Origin: Diadema setosum
Lineage: Eukaryota > Echinodermata > Echinoidea > Diadematoida > Diadematidae
NCBI RefSeq assembly: GCF_964275005.1
Contig: NC_092694.1
Location: 32,686,967 to 32,750,966 of the forward strand
DNA: 64,000 nucleotides
Direction: 5' to 3'
The translations under genes were made by a program, and so were the position numbers. The notes beneath the pieces were generated by a model, which saw nothing but the letters and a program-made list of their open reading frames with translations, was not told the origin of the DNA and ran no database searches. Below, piece by piece: positions 9,562 through 21,562 of this stretch; the first letter of the stretch is position 1, and every line of letters starts with the position of its first letter.

Positions 9562-11718
9562 CTGCAATGTTTGGAAAATGGGATATTTGAATGAAAAAAA
9601 AAAAAAACAAGTGAAACGATACAATCATTACTTTTTAAAAAAAAAACAAAATAGTGTGCTGTTGTTATTTTAAAATTTGAATGAGAGCGAAGGCACGGAC
9701 ACAGTCTCAAGAATAATCATGATGTATAGACACAACTGGGAATATTTTTATACTTTTGTTTCCTTCATGAATGAAAGAAATGCCAATTATATTCACATAC
9801 TCATTTGCATTTTTCCATCAACATTTCTGGTTCGAAGTCTGGATTACTATCCAGTGTTGTTGTTGTTGTTTTTTTTTATTCAAATTCATGAAAATTCTTC
9901 CGTCGAGGTGTTTTCATTGCAACTGATTGACAAATTGCCCTACATCGACGTAAATAAGCACTGAATTGATCAGTGTTTTAGTAGTAGCCATGATAAAAAA
10001 TCATGGGCGTACATACTCGAGCAGGATTCGAACCTACGACCTCCTGATCACCGGACAGGCGTCATCTCCACTAGACCACCGAGCTTTCGCCCGACAGCAA
10101 GTGTTGGTTCTAATCCTTATAGCATGCAGCGGGTACTGCTTTTGTTATTCAAATTCATGAAAATTCTTCCGTCGAGGTGTTTTTTTTTGGTTTGTTTTTT
10201 TTTTCTTTCTTTTCTTCTAACTTTGAGTTTATGACACCTTTGATATAGTTTTTCTTTCTTTTCTTCTAACTTTGAGTTTATGACACCTTTGATATAGTGG
10301 TTTAACTTCGCTGTGGTTTCAGAGGTTGTTTTTTTTTTCTTTTTTTTTTGTTTCTTTTATTTTGCTAGTTAGCACATGTTAGTGTTTCTGTGTGCGTGTG
10401 TTTGTTTTGTGTCTGTTGCACTCTTGTTTTTATGCTATTTTCCTTTCTTCATAACGTAACCTTCACCACTTTGTCTTAATAGCAGCCTTCATTAAAAATT
10501 TCCCCCTACCTCGTAATGATAATGTAGAACACAATGCTCACCTGTACTAAAGGGTATGAGTTCGTCCCTCTGCCGAGCCAGATTAGTCTCTTTGTCCAGG
10601 AACCTCTCTGGGTTAAACTGGTCAGGGTTCTCCCATAGATCCGGGTCGTGGTGGACAGCCCACAGATTAGGAAGCACGACCGTACCCTTTGGGATGTCGT
10701 AGCCTCCTAGAACAGTATCTTTGATGGGAGCGTGCGGAACCCCAAGGGGAACAATAGACGCCATCCGTTGAATCTCGAGGAGAGTTGCTTCTGTGTAAGG
10801 TAACTTAGGTCTGTCCAGGAGACTAGGCATTCGATCGCGCCCAACTTGCTCGTCCAACTCCATTTGTACTCTTCTCTGCACGTCTAAGTTGTTCAACATA
10901 AAGAGCAGACACCATTTGAGCGAGGTAGCCGTAGTCTCGGTGCCAGCAACAAACAAGTCGGCGACGGCTAGCAGTAGGTTCTCTTCGTTGAAGAAATGTT
11001 CACCGGGGTTCTCTCTCTCCGCCTCTCTCATCTGATCTGCGTACATGTGAATGAAACACGACGCATTCTCCGATGTGTATTCAGCTTTGACTTGCCGAAT
11101 TAATGGGTAGATGTACTTGTCGAAAGTGTTTTTGTGTTGGAAACATTTCTTCAACCCGCTTCCGGGAAAAAATCTGAGGAAAGGGAGAAAGTTGAAGGCA
11201 CCACTGATTTCGGTGATTTCGACAATGCCATAGAGCGCTTCGAGAACCCGTTTGAAATCCTCGTCGTCGTAGTCGAATCGCTTTCCGAAGTTTAGCCAGC
11301 AGATGACATTGGAGACCGACACGGAGATGTCGTGAAAGGGGACGAACGCTTGCGACTTGCGACTGGCAAAACTCGCCGCGAGGTGGCGTGCTTCCTCAGC
11401 AATTGTTTCCTCCATCCTAAACTTGCCCATTCCCAAGGACCGCAGGGCAGAGAGGGAAAAGCGGCGCTGTTCCGTTTGTTTAGCACCAAAGTAACCAGCG
11501 ATTAGACCTACAGATATTATGATAAGAAATAATAGAAAGGGAAAATAAACAAGCAAAAGCACAAGAAGTTAAACTGAGACGGTGTATAATAACCTTGGCT
11601 ACAAGAACATAGTCTGGAATCGAATCGCCAGCAACGGCTCCAGCCCCAACCGCATTTGGTTAATAAATAACCAGCCAAAACCGCTGGTTATCTTGGTTAT
11701 CGATTCTCTTCTTCAACT

Positions 11719-11750
<32 letters not shown>

Positions 11751-11799
11751 ATCATCTTCTTCTTCTTTTTCCTCCTCCTTCTTTATACAGTTTCTACAC

Positions 11800-11853
<54 letters not shown>

Positions 11854-14598
11854 CATTATTATTATTACTATTATTATTATTATTATTATTATCATTATTA
11901 GTAGTAGTGGTTGCTGTTGTTGTTGTCGTATTAGTAGTAGTAGTAGTAGTGATAGCAGCATTGAAGTAGCAGCAGTAGCGATAGCATTATTATAATCAGT
12001 ACAAGTGCCACTTTTTGCAATGTCAGTGACTGTTGTGAAGTTTAATACGAGCAACAACAATACCAATATGGGCTGTTTATAACAGTATATACATGTAACA
12101 CCAACTATAAGAAAAAAAAAAGACAACAACACAGCCACCAAGAGAATCGATTCTCGTGCTTCAGTGAATGAAAGGGAGAGGGAGAGGGGAAAATCAATCG
12201 GGGTAACTATTCTGTGTAATCACGTGATACCTCGCTTGTTTGCTTTTGCGTCTCAGCGCCCTGTCAGTACAATTATTCTTGACGTTAAAAAGACAGCCAT
12301 GCCGAAATCGTGTTTGCGTAAACCTAAGGATTTCTTCGCCCTGTGCACTCCTAATCCATCATGCTTTGTCCCCTGCTCAAATTTTATACCCCTTTCCCGC
12401 TGCCCCTCTCGGTGAACCACCGTTGGATTCCCCGGTGAATTCACTGGGGAACCTCCGGTGAAATTTTCAGCGCCGTCGTTTGACACCTAGACAATGCATC
12501 CCGGTGAATTTTGTTTGCAACTTTCCCCTAGATGTGTTTTCTGCTTGCACCGCGGCCGATCCCACCGGAAGTGTGTAATAATGGCGCGATATTTCGCGCG
12601 CTAATTTGAACGTGGTCTGGTATATACTGTACTACAGTGCGTAGTGGTTCGTACTCGTAACTTCCTACCTCTATCGATCGTAATTCGCATTTTCGGAGGG
12701 CCTTCCTTTCATTGTTCAAAGTGTTGAAATTTGCGATATTTGCAGCTCATTATTGTGTACAAAAAAAAAAAAGGAAGAAAAGAATGGAATTTGCTATCAT
12801 TGTGTCACTGATGCCTCTGAATCAACTCGGACTGTTCAGAAGCCGAGTAATGTTGCAATCGCAGCAGTATAGTCGAGTACGAAGACGGATGAGACTGTAC
12901 CAGACTGAAAGAGGAAAAAGAAGAAGACACGGCAACTCGAGTACACTCTTAACTAATCAGCTCAGTTTATTTGTATACGGCATGCGTACAATTAAACAAT
13001 ACAACACGATGCAATACCACAATGCTGTCGCGGCTGTGAACGTCACATGAACGACATAATACTGTAGTCGCGTGTATGTTTACATGGGTATACACGAATT
13101 ACGTGTGGATTTGGGAGCGAGCGCTAGCTAGCGAAAAACGTGTGCATGACCAGAAACAAAACACGACCTTTGACATAATCTGCATATTTCGCCCGGTGTT
13201 TCACCGAGACGACCTTTCACGCTGGGCGTTCCTCGGTGAACCACCGGTGGTTTCCCGTTGAACTATCGGTGTTTACCAGGACGCTTCTAGGGTATAAAAT
13301 GCCCAACATTTAATATTAACATTAACATCGGTGTTTCACCTAGGCTTCCCCATTAAAATTTCAATGGAGGTTCCCCGGTGAATTCACCGGGGAATCCAAC
13401 GGCGGTTCACCGAGAGTGGCAGCGGGACGCGGGAGGGAAAGGGGTATTAGTTTGTTGGTACCCCCTCTACGGTGTACTGAGATTTGTAGGGAACACTAGA
13501 GAATTTAGTATCGTGGCATTAAATGCCACGGTAATTTGGACGCGGCCTGTTCTCACGAAATGTCATGAATATTACGTTTAATTCATTTGCCATGGCGCAT
13601 ACGCATTCATTTATTACTATCTCCATGTTCAAATGACCTGAAAAACAATGTGTGTTCACATTATTCACTAAGAGCATAATCTTATAAAAGCATGCAAGTG
13701 TGTTATATCTGTTATTATGTATTTGGATTGTTTGTTTCTTAGCTTGTTTGTTTTGCCAACTTTACAAACTACGACTGTGACAATAGATATAAAGCAAAAT
13801 ATTGCTGCAGTGGAAACGTGCTAGGGAAACACACACCTAAAGGCATTTACTCGTATTTACCATCCCGGGTTAACCATTTACCGATGCCATTTTTTAATGC
13901 TTCAAAATTGTAAAAATGTGAGCTAGAAATAGAAACAGTCAATGTAAAATGTTAATCGTATAATCAACGCTTATAGTATATGTATTGTTGAATACACACA
14001 ATGTGAACAATAGTTATGACAAAATTATTCGTATAAACCGTTTACAGTTATGGTTTAGTGACAAAAAAAATAGTGACATTTCCTTATATTGTAAGCTTCA
14101 TTGTGAAATTTTTGTAAGGTTGGATGTTTTGTGATACAACTGACCTACACGTCATATGCATCTAGAATGTGCTCCCAATGGTAAACAGTACCTTTAATTA
14201 TTACATACTAGGTTGTAGGTCCTACCTTTTCCTTGTGAAAGATACTCTATCATGGCAATTTTCGGTCGGTCGCTGAAGTCGTCGCCGGATTTCGAAAACG
14301 CCTGTCGGATAAGGTCTAAGTCGCTGATCACCACCGTGTAGAAGTATCCGAACTTCATGCTGAAGATAGGGCCGTATTTCTTGGCCATGTTGGCCAAGAT
14401 AACGTGCGGTTCTTCGTCGCCCGCCAGGCTGGGAAGGCTACCAATCACGGGCCACTCACGGGGGCCACGAGGGGGCAAGTTGGCGTAGGTCTTGGTACTC
14501 ATCGACTGTACGAGTACCAGAGCAACGAGGAAAGACAGTGCGGCTAGCAGAAAAGGAGTTGCGCCGGTTTGGGTTACCAGTCCTACGAAGTCAGCCAT
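9356..14598 (-). CDS. Cytochrome P450, CYP2 clan, complete three-exon gene (514 aa)
   Basis: Exons are 14226-14598, 10542-11507 and 9356-9561, joined by GT-AG introns that are both phase 1. The product is a microsomal heme-thiolate monooxygenase: an N-terminal membrane anchor (about residues 14-33), PPRGP hinge, I-helix AGTETT (312-317), K-helix EIQR (369-372), FNPERF (422-427) and the heme loop PFSTGRRKCIG with ligand Cys451. The usual length is about 500 aa, so it is full length. The start ATG has a strong context (AAACATGG). Oddity: the C-helix Trp of the WxxxR motif is Gln135, although Arg139 is kept. Substrate cannot be inferred. It lies in the same orientation as the decayed paralogue downstream and opposite to the two plus-strand paralogues. 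The CYP2-clan placement rests on general motif pattern. Confidence 0.93.
9876..10183. repeat. 39-bp direct repeats flanking the tRNA-like segment
   Basis: The segment starting ATTCAAATTCATGAAAATTC and running through CGTCGAGGTGTTTT occurs at 9876-9914 and again at 10145-10183, on both sides of the tRNA-like sequence. It lies in intron 2 of the minus-strand P450. It is either a tandem duplication of about 270 bases or, less likely given the length, an insertion duplication. Confidence 0.75.
10014..10085 (-). tRNA. tRNA-like sequence (tRNA pseudogene or SINE head), anticodon position GGT
   Basis: The minus strand folds as a 72-nt cloverleaf. The acceptor pairs 2-7 form, pair 1-72 is A-A. A box TGGTCTAGTGG and B box GGTTCGAATCC both match consensus exactly. 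The T stem is complete. The anticodon stem has one T-T mismatch. The loop is CCGGTGA, putting GGT (threonine) at 34-36 but with C instead of the near-universal T at position 33. These defects point to a pseudogene or tRNA-derived SINE fragment more than a working gene. Confidence 0.55.
10200..10297. repeat. Tandem duplication, 49-bp unit
   Basis: Two adjacent, essentially identical copies of a unit that begins TTTTCTTTCTTTTCTTCTAA and ends TGATATAG. They lie in intron 2 of the minus-strand P450. Confidence 0.9.
10542..11507 (-). CDS. P450 (minus-strand gene) exon 2
   Basis: 966 bases (322 codons), carrying the C-helix through the meander, including AGTETT, EIQR and FNPERF. The acceptor is ctgtag before GTCTAATC and the donor is AGTACAG followed by gtgagc. 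The length equals exon 2 of the gene at 47196-52238 exactly. Confidence 0.93.
11700..11950. repeat. (TTC)n, (TTA)n and (TAG)n trinucleotide tract
   Basis: Runs of TTC (11730-11760), TTA (11799-11900) and TAG/TTG repeats follow one another in intron 1 of the minus-strand P450. They create artificial long open frames of poly-Ile, poly-Leu and poly-Ser on both strands, which are not genes. Confidence 0.9.
12387..13446. mobile_element. TTA-flanked TIR element (PIF/Harbinger-like), 1.06 kb, non-autonomous
   Basis: The ends are TACCCCTTTCCC and its inverse, flanked by TTA on each side (12384-12386 and 13447-13449). The inverted arms continue with CTCTCGGTGAACC, CCGTTGGATTCCCCGGTGAA and repeated CGGTGA motifs for about 75-90 bases. 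A 3-bp TTA duplication is typical of PIF/Harbinger elements. Open frames inside (for example 12712-13050) resemble no transposase. It lies in intron 1 of the minus-strand P450. Confidence 0.7.
14226..14598 (-). CDS. P450 (minus-strand gene) exon 1
   Basis: Encodes residues 1-124 plus one base: hydrophobic anchor, a short polar stretch, the Pro-rich PPRGPREWP hinge and the B-helix region ending in GKG. The donor is CAAGGAAAAG followed by gtagga. Confidence 0.93.
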
Positions 14599-14997
14599 GT
14601 TTCACGTAGTCTCTTGTTTGCGGAAACAATGAATGAGCACTGATCTCTATAGAGATCATTGTGAAAGGGGGGGGGGGGATGCAGTTTGTTATACTTGCAC
14701 AACGACATACGGCTCGGTAATGCGCCGGGTGTACTGCCCGTGACCCCATACCCTCGAAGTGTGACGCGCTCTCTGTCCGACGAGCATGCTGTCGTAGTCT
14801 GGTTTCCAGACCCCTTGCCAACTTTAGCAGGCCCGGGGACATGAAACGCCACATTCTTGCCGAGCAGCTCAACCTGCTACTACTTTCATTACAAGAGAGC
14901 GTTAATATCCTTGGCAGCAAGGTAGTGTACAGTTCGCAGTTGGTCTGTAAGCTCTAGACTAGACTAGATTTGACAAGTGATACACATTGCACGCAAG

Positions 14998-14999
<2 letters not shown>

Positions 15000-15044
<45 letters not shown>

Positions 15045-15057
15045 GCTGCTGTTGTTG
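15000..15057. repeat. (TTG)n microsatellite
   Basis: About 18 TTG/TTGCTG units in a row, about 400 bases upstream of the minus-strand P450 start. Confidence 0.95.
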
Positions 15058-16749
15058 ATGATGATGCTGTTAATAGAGCTCTGCCGTGAGGGCAGTTTGC
15101 TTCAATAACACATTTTATTTATTAATTCAATAACTTTAATTCAAATACGAAACCCTACCATACAGCTAATATTCATTATACATGTATTTACAATTTGATA
15201 TTTATACATCAAATTAATGATTACAGGAAATAAAGTGGATAGGTTTCAGGAAAATACAAACGTCGCCAGGCCCTGTCTATCTACTGTACCGGAGTGCAAG
15301 GTTACCTCGTTCCCGTCAGCGGGCGCCGGTTGAGGTCCAAGGACCCACGGCCGCACTCTGACGCCGGTGGAGTCTTGTCCTTTCCCGCGGGGACAGGCGC
15401 GCCTATAGGTATAGGGTTAGATTTTAGCCTAAAAGGCAGAGACACCGTCGAAGCAGGAAGGTGATTTCTTCTCATCTCCCTGGTCGAAGAAATGGGGATG
15501 GTAGAGAATAGCGGAAAGGATGAAGATAGTACAGAGAAACAGACAGCAAGGGAGATAGAGGGTGTGAAATATTATCAATTTTAGTTTTTATAATCATGTG
15601 AGCTAACGAATGGGCGATGAATGCACTACACAATTGTTATGTCTGAAAGATAGAATGCCGGTGCCACGTAAAAGTATCCTCAATTCCTATAATGGTTCAA
15701 ATTAAAGTAATTGGTCTTTTGAGTATCTAACTATATGGGAACCTCTGTCAAAGGAAGCATAAAAAGAGAGAAAACTTAGTTCACGGAACAAATGAAAGCA
15801 ATCGGTACTAAGACAATGTGCTTAATCAATTGATCATGTTCTTCACAATACAAAATAATGTTTGTCGAGCTTTAATGAGTTAAAGCAAGAACTGGCTACA
15901 TCGTCGATTACATGGGGCATTCCAGGCGATTTTCATAATCTAACGTCATGGAGTACATAAATCAACAGCACCATTTACAGATTTGTGGAATTTATTGTGG
16001 TCCTTGGGCAGAGAAATTAATATTCTGAAAAACCCAAAACAAATTACACTGAACAGGGATGATGACATAAGAGCCTAAAATATTTCAGAAATGTAGCAAT
16101 ATAATACCGTTACAATACCACGCATTTAACAAGTTCATCTGTGTAGAATTTATGCATACTTTCTTCTTTAGTTCTGCCTCCTTGAGCCCCAACTCAAGTA
16201 TTCTTGTAGTGAGACTGCCATGTCATCATTCTTGTTCCTTTTGATTTGTTTTAAATTTTGAAAACATTCTTATTCATCATCCCAATCACCAGCTGATCAC
16301 TATCGATTCTGAAACTTTGTACCCAGTATAATCGATTTATGGTTGTTCTCGTGTAAAAGTCTGAAAATCATCCGGAAATCGCCCTCCTTCCTACATTACC
16401 TATCACTGGCCAACATTAATCATGCACGACTGCAATGGCATCCTCTTCCTGTGTGCAGGTAAAACAATTCTTGGCAGGAATTCTGTCAATTTCATCTTGC
16501 AGGTGAGTTCAACGAACTGTCTTTCCGGCTTTCAAATAGTTCATTGACTCGACGACAAAAGTGCACGTGTAGATGACATGGCTCGACATCTTGGTTGAAT
16601 ATTAACGAAAGAAGAGATAAGAAAGACAGACAGTATACCTACTAGAAGTCGGCGAATTTTATCATTGTTCATTAGAAGCACCGGTCCAAAAGACTGTGTT
16701 GAATTATCATCATCTAGTACACGTATCACGTCTGCTATAAATGCAGTTA

Positions 16750-16842
16750 CTTACCTGTTGAGGACGGGCTGATTTTGCTACAACACGCATTTCCCATAGA
16801 CACCTGCCCGAGTATCCTGGGGACTCGTCCTCAACGGGTTAA
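16750..16842. repeat. Short hairpin element with GTTGAGGACG ends
   Basis: ACCTGTTGAGGACGGGC at the left is the near inverse of ACTCGTCCTCAACGGGTTAA at the right, with about 60 bases between. It looks like a very small MITE. Target duplication is unclear. Confidence 0.5.
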
Positions 16843-17464
16843 ATCTTGTCTTCTTTTCTTTTCCGTGTAGGTTGAAAGAGGCTAGAACAAATGACTTCCC
16901 GTTTCATTTTTCTCTTTTTTTTTTCTTCTTTCCACCAACTGGACAGGTCCTGCTCTACAGAGTATAATATGTGAGACGTGCTTATTGCCTTCCCCTACTT
17001 CGCTTACCCCGAACTTGTCCTATAAATAGCATAACATCCTGTTTCATCTTTCCTGTCCTAAATGACGTATACATTTTCATTTGCTTCGTCATCATTAAAA
17101 GTTGATAATAGAAGAAGTATTTACCTAACAATATTTCAATTCTCTCGCATGAGCAATGAGGATGAGTTTGAAAATCATTTCGCTGTAAAGGTTAGGCAAA
17201 AAAGTAAAAGTATTAATTACATTCTTACATGTTGAGTATTTCGATAGTTTTAATAATAATTTAGATATTTAAACAGTTTCAAATATTTCTTGTTTAACTT
17301 TGTTCGTTATTGTTGTCTTCAAGATTCAGAGTGGTGTTTTTGTCTAACGAATTTCTAAAACGAGCAGTTCCCCGATGAAGCTCGTATTTCTTTTTAATTT
17401 TCATATTTCTTGTTGTTGTTGTTGTTGTATAGGGAGATTCAAATAGCTCTCTGAATCCTTTTAA

Positions 17465-18489
17465 AGGTACTAGCCCACATTTGTAAACCTGCAGCAATTG
17501 GTCTCATAGTTAGCATGGAGTTTGGGTATGATTGCAGTAACACCTGTGCAAAATTTCGTTCCAATTAGTCCATCACTTTCACAAAAATAAATGAAAATGC
17601 ACCGTATGCATGCGTATAACGCTCGCTAGCTCCGGTCCACGTACGTACTACTTGCATGCGATACATGTGTAAGTTACATATACGTACTAGTAGCTAGCCC
17701 TGGTCCTGGCGGCTACCTCGCAGCTGAGCGGGAGCAAAAATCACTGCCACATTCACGGCGACTTCACAAATAAAGCACGGCTAAATTTCTATCATAAACA
17801 CAGTGACAATTAATACATTACCTTTTCGACTTGGTTTTTCTCACCGATTTATCTAGAAACTGCAAAATTTTCTACATCTTTTTTTTTTTAGGAGTAATAA
17901 GCGGCCTGCCCTAGTGCAACAGTGGAGAGACTTGCTGCTATATCCATTAGCACGCATTACGCATGCTCTCAATGCACTGCACTGCATGCATGCTGTGCGC
18001 CTGTGCAAGTGATTGTGAGTTTTAGTGAACATCGGTGAGCTGAAGATATTCGCGTTTAGACAACATATTCTGCATCATAAGCAATGAAATGCATCAAACA
18101 GTCGCCGAAATTAATCATTTAGGTTTAATCGACCCATGTAAGTATTCCTAGTAGTTTTTGTTGAAAAATTAAGGAAATATAGCGCCAACACGGCATCCGT
18201 TTTGTACAACTCCTCGATCTGAATGCGAAAACGGCACCGCCCCAACGCTGCACGTTGGGGCTGGTCGCAGTTAGTACGTAGCTAGCCCGCGCTCGTAATT
18301 CGATTTTGGGTCGGGTTGACCCGGTTTGAAAATTGAATTTAAAACGATGATTTTCTCTCTTTTTTCGAATGGTATAGACAAAGAAAAACAGGTGAGGTAT
18401 GTTACTGTTATAACTTGTACTTGAAGTCATCTTGGACCTGTTTTATGCAGTTTTGATTTTCGTGGGTTTGCAAATGTGGGCTATTACCT
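17465..18489. repeat. TTAA-type TIR element, 1.03 kb
   Basis: The ends AGGTACTAGCCCACATTTG and the inverse of AGGTAATAGCCCACATTTG are flanked by TTAA (17461-17464 and 18490-18493). The right-hand TTAA is also the left-hand TTAA of the next element at 18494. No ORF of note. Confidence 0.8.
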
Positions 18490-19064
18490 TTAAAGGGTGT
18501 GTACAGTTCTGGTCGAGGTGAGGATTTAGCTTTTAACGTTTTGCGAGATATTCAGAAACCACTCTATGAGATATCAAAGAGCATGCAGTTCTAAGGGCAC
18601 TGGCGTAGCCGGGGGGGGGGGGGGGGGGGGCGATGGGGGCGGTCGCCCCCCCCCCCCCCCTAAGATTTGGACCGGGGATTTGGGAGGCGGAAAAAAAAAT
18701 GCGTGTATACTATATGCATGCACATGAAGCGGGTCTCCTTTGCAACCTTTCATCAAATAAGATATTTTTGTGAATATTTCACTCAAAGTGTGCACCAGAT
18801 CGTGTACTTTCAATTCAAAATATGCAAAATCTCTCGTGCTTCGGAGGGGGTATCCCCCTCCCAAACCCTCCCCCTCTGTGCCTCTTTCCCTAGCTTAGTA
18901 CACTTTTTAGATTTACAAAAAAAAAAAAATATATGAATAATTCTGAGTGCACAAGACTTATCACTTATATTCCGAAAACTGAAGGTTCCCTCATGTATAA
19001 GGGGAATTTCCCCTTTTAATCGACCCTTTCCTCCCTCAGTACCCCTCCCCATCAGTAGTTGTTG

Positions 19065-19113
<49 letters not shown>

Positions 19114-19572
19114 TTTCCCAAATGTTGATTCCATCAAGTGAATATGCGTATACGAGATATCTCAACTTCAACCTTATAAAGGCAAAAGCTCCATCGGAAG
19201 GGAAGGGTGGAGATAACACTCGCCCACGCCTTCTCCCTGCTCGCCCGCCCTTACCCCCCCCCCCCCTTCCGCCATGGATAGAAGTAGACTGTGGCTATAC
19301 CCAGATCGCTTTATTTCAATTCTAAAAACGGGGGAATCCTCCTTCCCCTAAGCTCTACCTCACTAGACTTTATACATACACACAGATGGTGCACATTCGG
19401 AATAAGAGCTAAATTCCGTGATTTTAACACTTCGATGAAAAAGTATTGCTCCAAAAAATTGCACCAGATAGCTGAATTTCAGGTCTGAAAACGCAAAATC
19501 ACCTTCGTGTGGGAGGGGATATGCCCCTTTCTACACCCTCGTGTGCATGCTTTTTCTGTTTGATTACTGAAC

Positions 19573-20999
19573 AGACAGCGTTCATGACATTCAGTGTAAG
19601 AATAAATACAAGAAGATTATTTAAATGATACCATTTTAAGGCAAATTGTTCAATAATCTACACTAAAATATTCTGCAACCTCAAACAAGTGGGACTGTTT
19701 CAACTCGTTAAAACACGCAAAAACATGCATCAAATTGCACCATTTGCAACATCAAAATGCAAAAAGTTCTCACCGTCAGAGGGGGGACACCCCCCTCCCA
19801 CACCCTCCCCTCCCCCTTCGCTCGCTCCGCTGGCTCGGGTTCAGTCGCGTTCATGATATTCAGTGAAAAGAATTAATACAAGAAGATTATTTAAATGATA
19901 CCATTTTATAGGCAAATTGTTCAATGATAATCTACATCAAAATATACTGCTACCTTTTAACAAGTGTTACTGTTTTACGTCGATAAAACGCACAAAAACA
20001 TGCATCAAATTGCACCATTTGCAACATCAAAATGCAAAAAGTTCCTACCGTGGGAGGGGGGACACCCCCCTCCCACACCCTCCTCTCCCCCCTCGCTCGC
20101 TCCGCTGGCTCGGGTTCAGTCGCGTTCATGATATTCAGTGAAAAGAATTAATACAAGAAGATTATTTAAATGATACCATTTTATAGGCAAATTGTTCAAT
20201 GATAATCTACATCAAAATATACTGCAACCTTAAACAAGTGGGACTGTTTCAACTCGTTAAAACACGCAAAAACATGCATCAAATTGCACCATTTCCAACA
20301 TGAAAATGCAAAAAGTTCTCACCGTGGGAGGGCGGACACCCCCTCCCACATCCTCCCCTCCCCCTTCGCTCGCTCCGCTCTCTCGGGTTCAGTCGCGTTC
20401 ATGATATTCAGTGAAAAGAATTAATACAAGAAGTGTATTTAAATTATACCATTTTATAGGCAGATTGTTCAATAATAATCTACACTAAAATATACTGCTA
20501 CCTTGAACAAGTGTTACTGTTTCACGTCGATAAAACGCGCAAAAACATGCATCAAATTGCACCATTTGCAACATCAAAATGCAAAAAGTTCTCACCGTGG
20601 GAGGGGGGACACCCCCCTCCCACACCCTCCCCTCCCCCTTCGCTCGCTCCGCTGGCTCGGGTTCAGTCGCGTTCATGATATTCAGTGAAAAGAATTAATA
20701 CAAGAAGATTATTTAAATGATACCATTTTATAGGCAAATTGTTCAATGATAATCTACATCAAAATATACTGCTACCTTAAACAAGTGTTACTGTTTTACG
20801 TCGATAAAACGCACAAAAACATGCATCAAATTGCACCATTTGCAACTGCAAAATGCAAAAAGTTCTTACCGTGGGAGGGGGGACACCCCCCTCCCACACC
20901 CTCCACTCCCCCCCCCCCCCCCCCCCCTCGCTCGCTCCGCTTGCTCGGGTTCAGTCGCGTTCATGATATTCAGTGAAAAGAATCAATACAAGAAGTGTA
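19573..20999. repeat. Tandem array, period about 274 bp, hairpin-bearing units
   Basis: Five full units plus a broken sixth. The marker GTTCATGATATTCAGTG (or a variant) occurs near 19573, 19847, 20122, 20395, 20669 and 20957, spacings 272-275 and then 288 because of an expanded C run. Each unit contains the hairpin GTGGGAGGGGGGACACC with its complement CCCCCTCCCAC, then CGCTCGCTCCGCT. The sixth unit continues at 21567-21800 after the inserted TTAA element. Confidence 0.85.
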
Positions 21000-21004
21000 T
21001 TTAA

Positions 21005-21562
21005 AGGGAAGATAAACCCCAAGAACAATGTGGATTGAGTGAAAGCAGCAACATTAGTAGAACACACCAGTGAAAGTTTGAAGAAAATCAGACAATCGAT
21101 GCAAAAGTTATGAATTTTTAAAGTTTTGATGTTGGAACCGCTGGATGAGGAGACTACTAGAGGTTATGACGTATGAGTGGACAACAATACCAAGAAAATA
21201 TAAAGAAAATTCTGCAAAAATCCATTTTTCATGAAAATTACAAATTCCATCAACTTGATATTGATATATGTTAAGGGTAGCAATTATTCCCCCTGCTTTC
21301 TGAAAGCGGTTGGTCCATTGTTTTTTCATAATTCTAGAAAAGTGAATTTTTGTTGAATTTCCTTTATATTTTCTTTGTATTGTTGTCCACTCATACGTCA
21401 TATCCTCTAGTAGTCTCCTCATCCAGCGGTTCCAACACCAAAACTTTAAAAATTCATAACTTTTGCATCGATTGTCCGATTTTCCTCAAACTTTCACTGA
21501 TGTGTTCTACTAATGTTGCTGCTTTCACTCAATCCACATTGTTCTTTGGGTTTACCTTCCCT
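21005..21562. repeat. TTAA-type MITE, family A, intact 558 bp, nested in the array
   Basis: Long inverted arms of about 200 bases each start AGGGAAGATAAACCCCAAGA. They contain GATGAGGAGACTACTAG in inverse at both sides. The flanks are TTAA at 21001-21004 and 21563-21566. Arms remain very similar, so this is the youngest layer of the nest. It interrupts the 274-bp tandem array within TATTTAAATTATACC. Confidence 0.9.

Larger units (their letters stand above)
14599..17460. other. Upstream and intergenic region of the minus-strand P450
   Basis: Presumably holds the P450 promoter and 5' UTR, but no TATA box or start site can be fixed. Visible items are the perfect palindrome GATCTCTATAGAGATC (14642-14657), a G run (14669-14678), a (TTG)n tract (15000-15057) and a GC-rich island of about 150 bases (15260-15410) unlike its AT-rich surroundings. 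No exon was recognised. Confidence 0.5.

Noticed and set aside
11582-12141. Open frames of poly-Ile and poly-Leu/Ser
   Set aside because: Made by TTA, TTC and TAG triplet repeats in a P450 intron.
12712-13050. 112-aa open frame
   Set aside because: Lies within the TTA-flanked element, shows no transposase motif and begins next to a poly-A run.
18574-18864. Pro- and Gly-rich frames near 18.6 kb
   Set aside because: Produced by G and C homopolymers at the end of the hAT-like element.
19573-20999. CRISPR-like regular spacing
   Set aside because: Whole 274-bp units repeat without unique spacers, inside a eukaryotic transposon.
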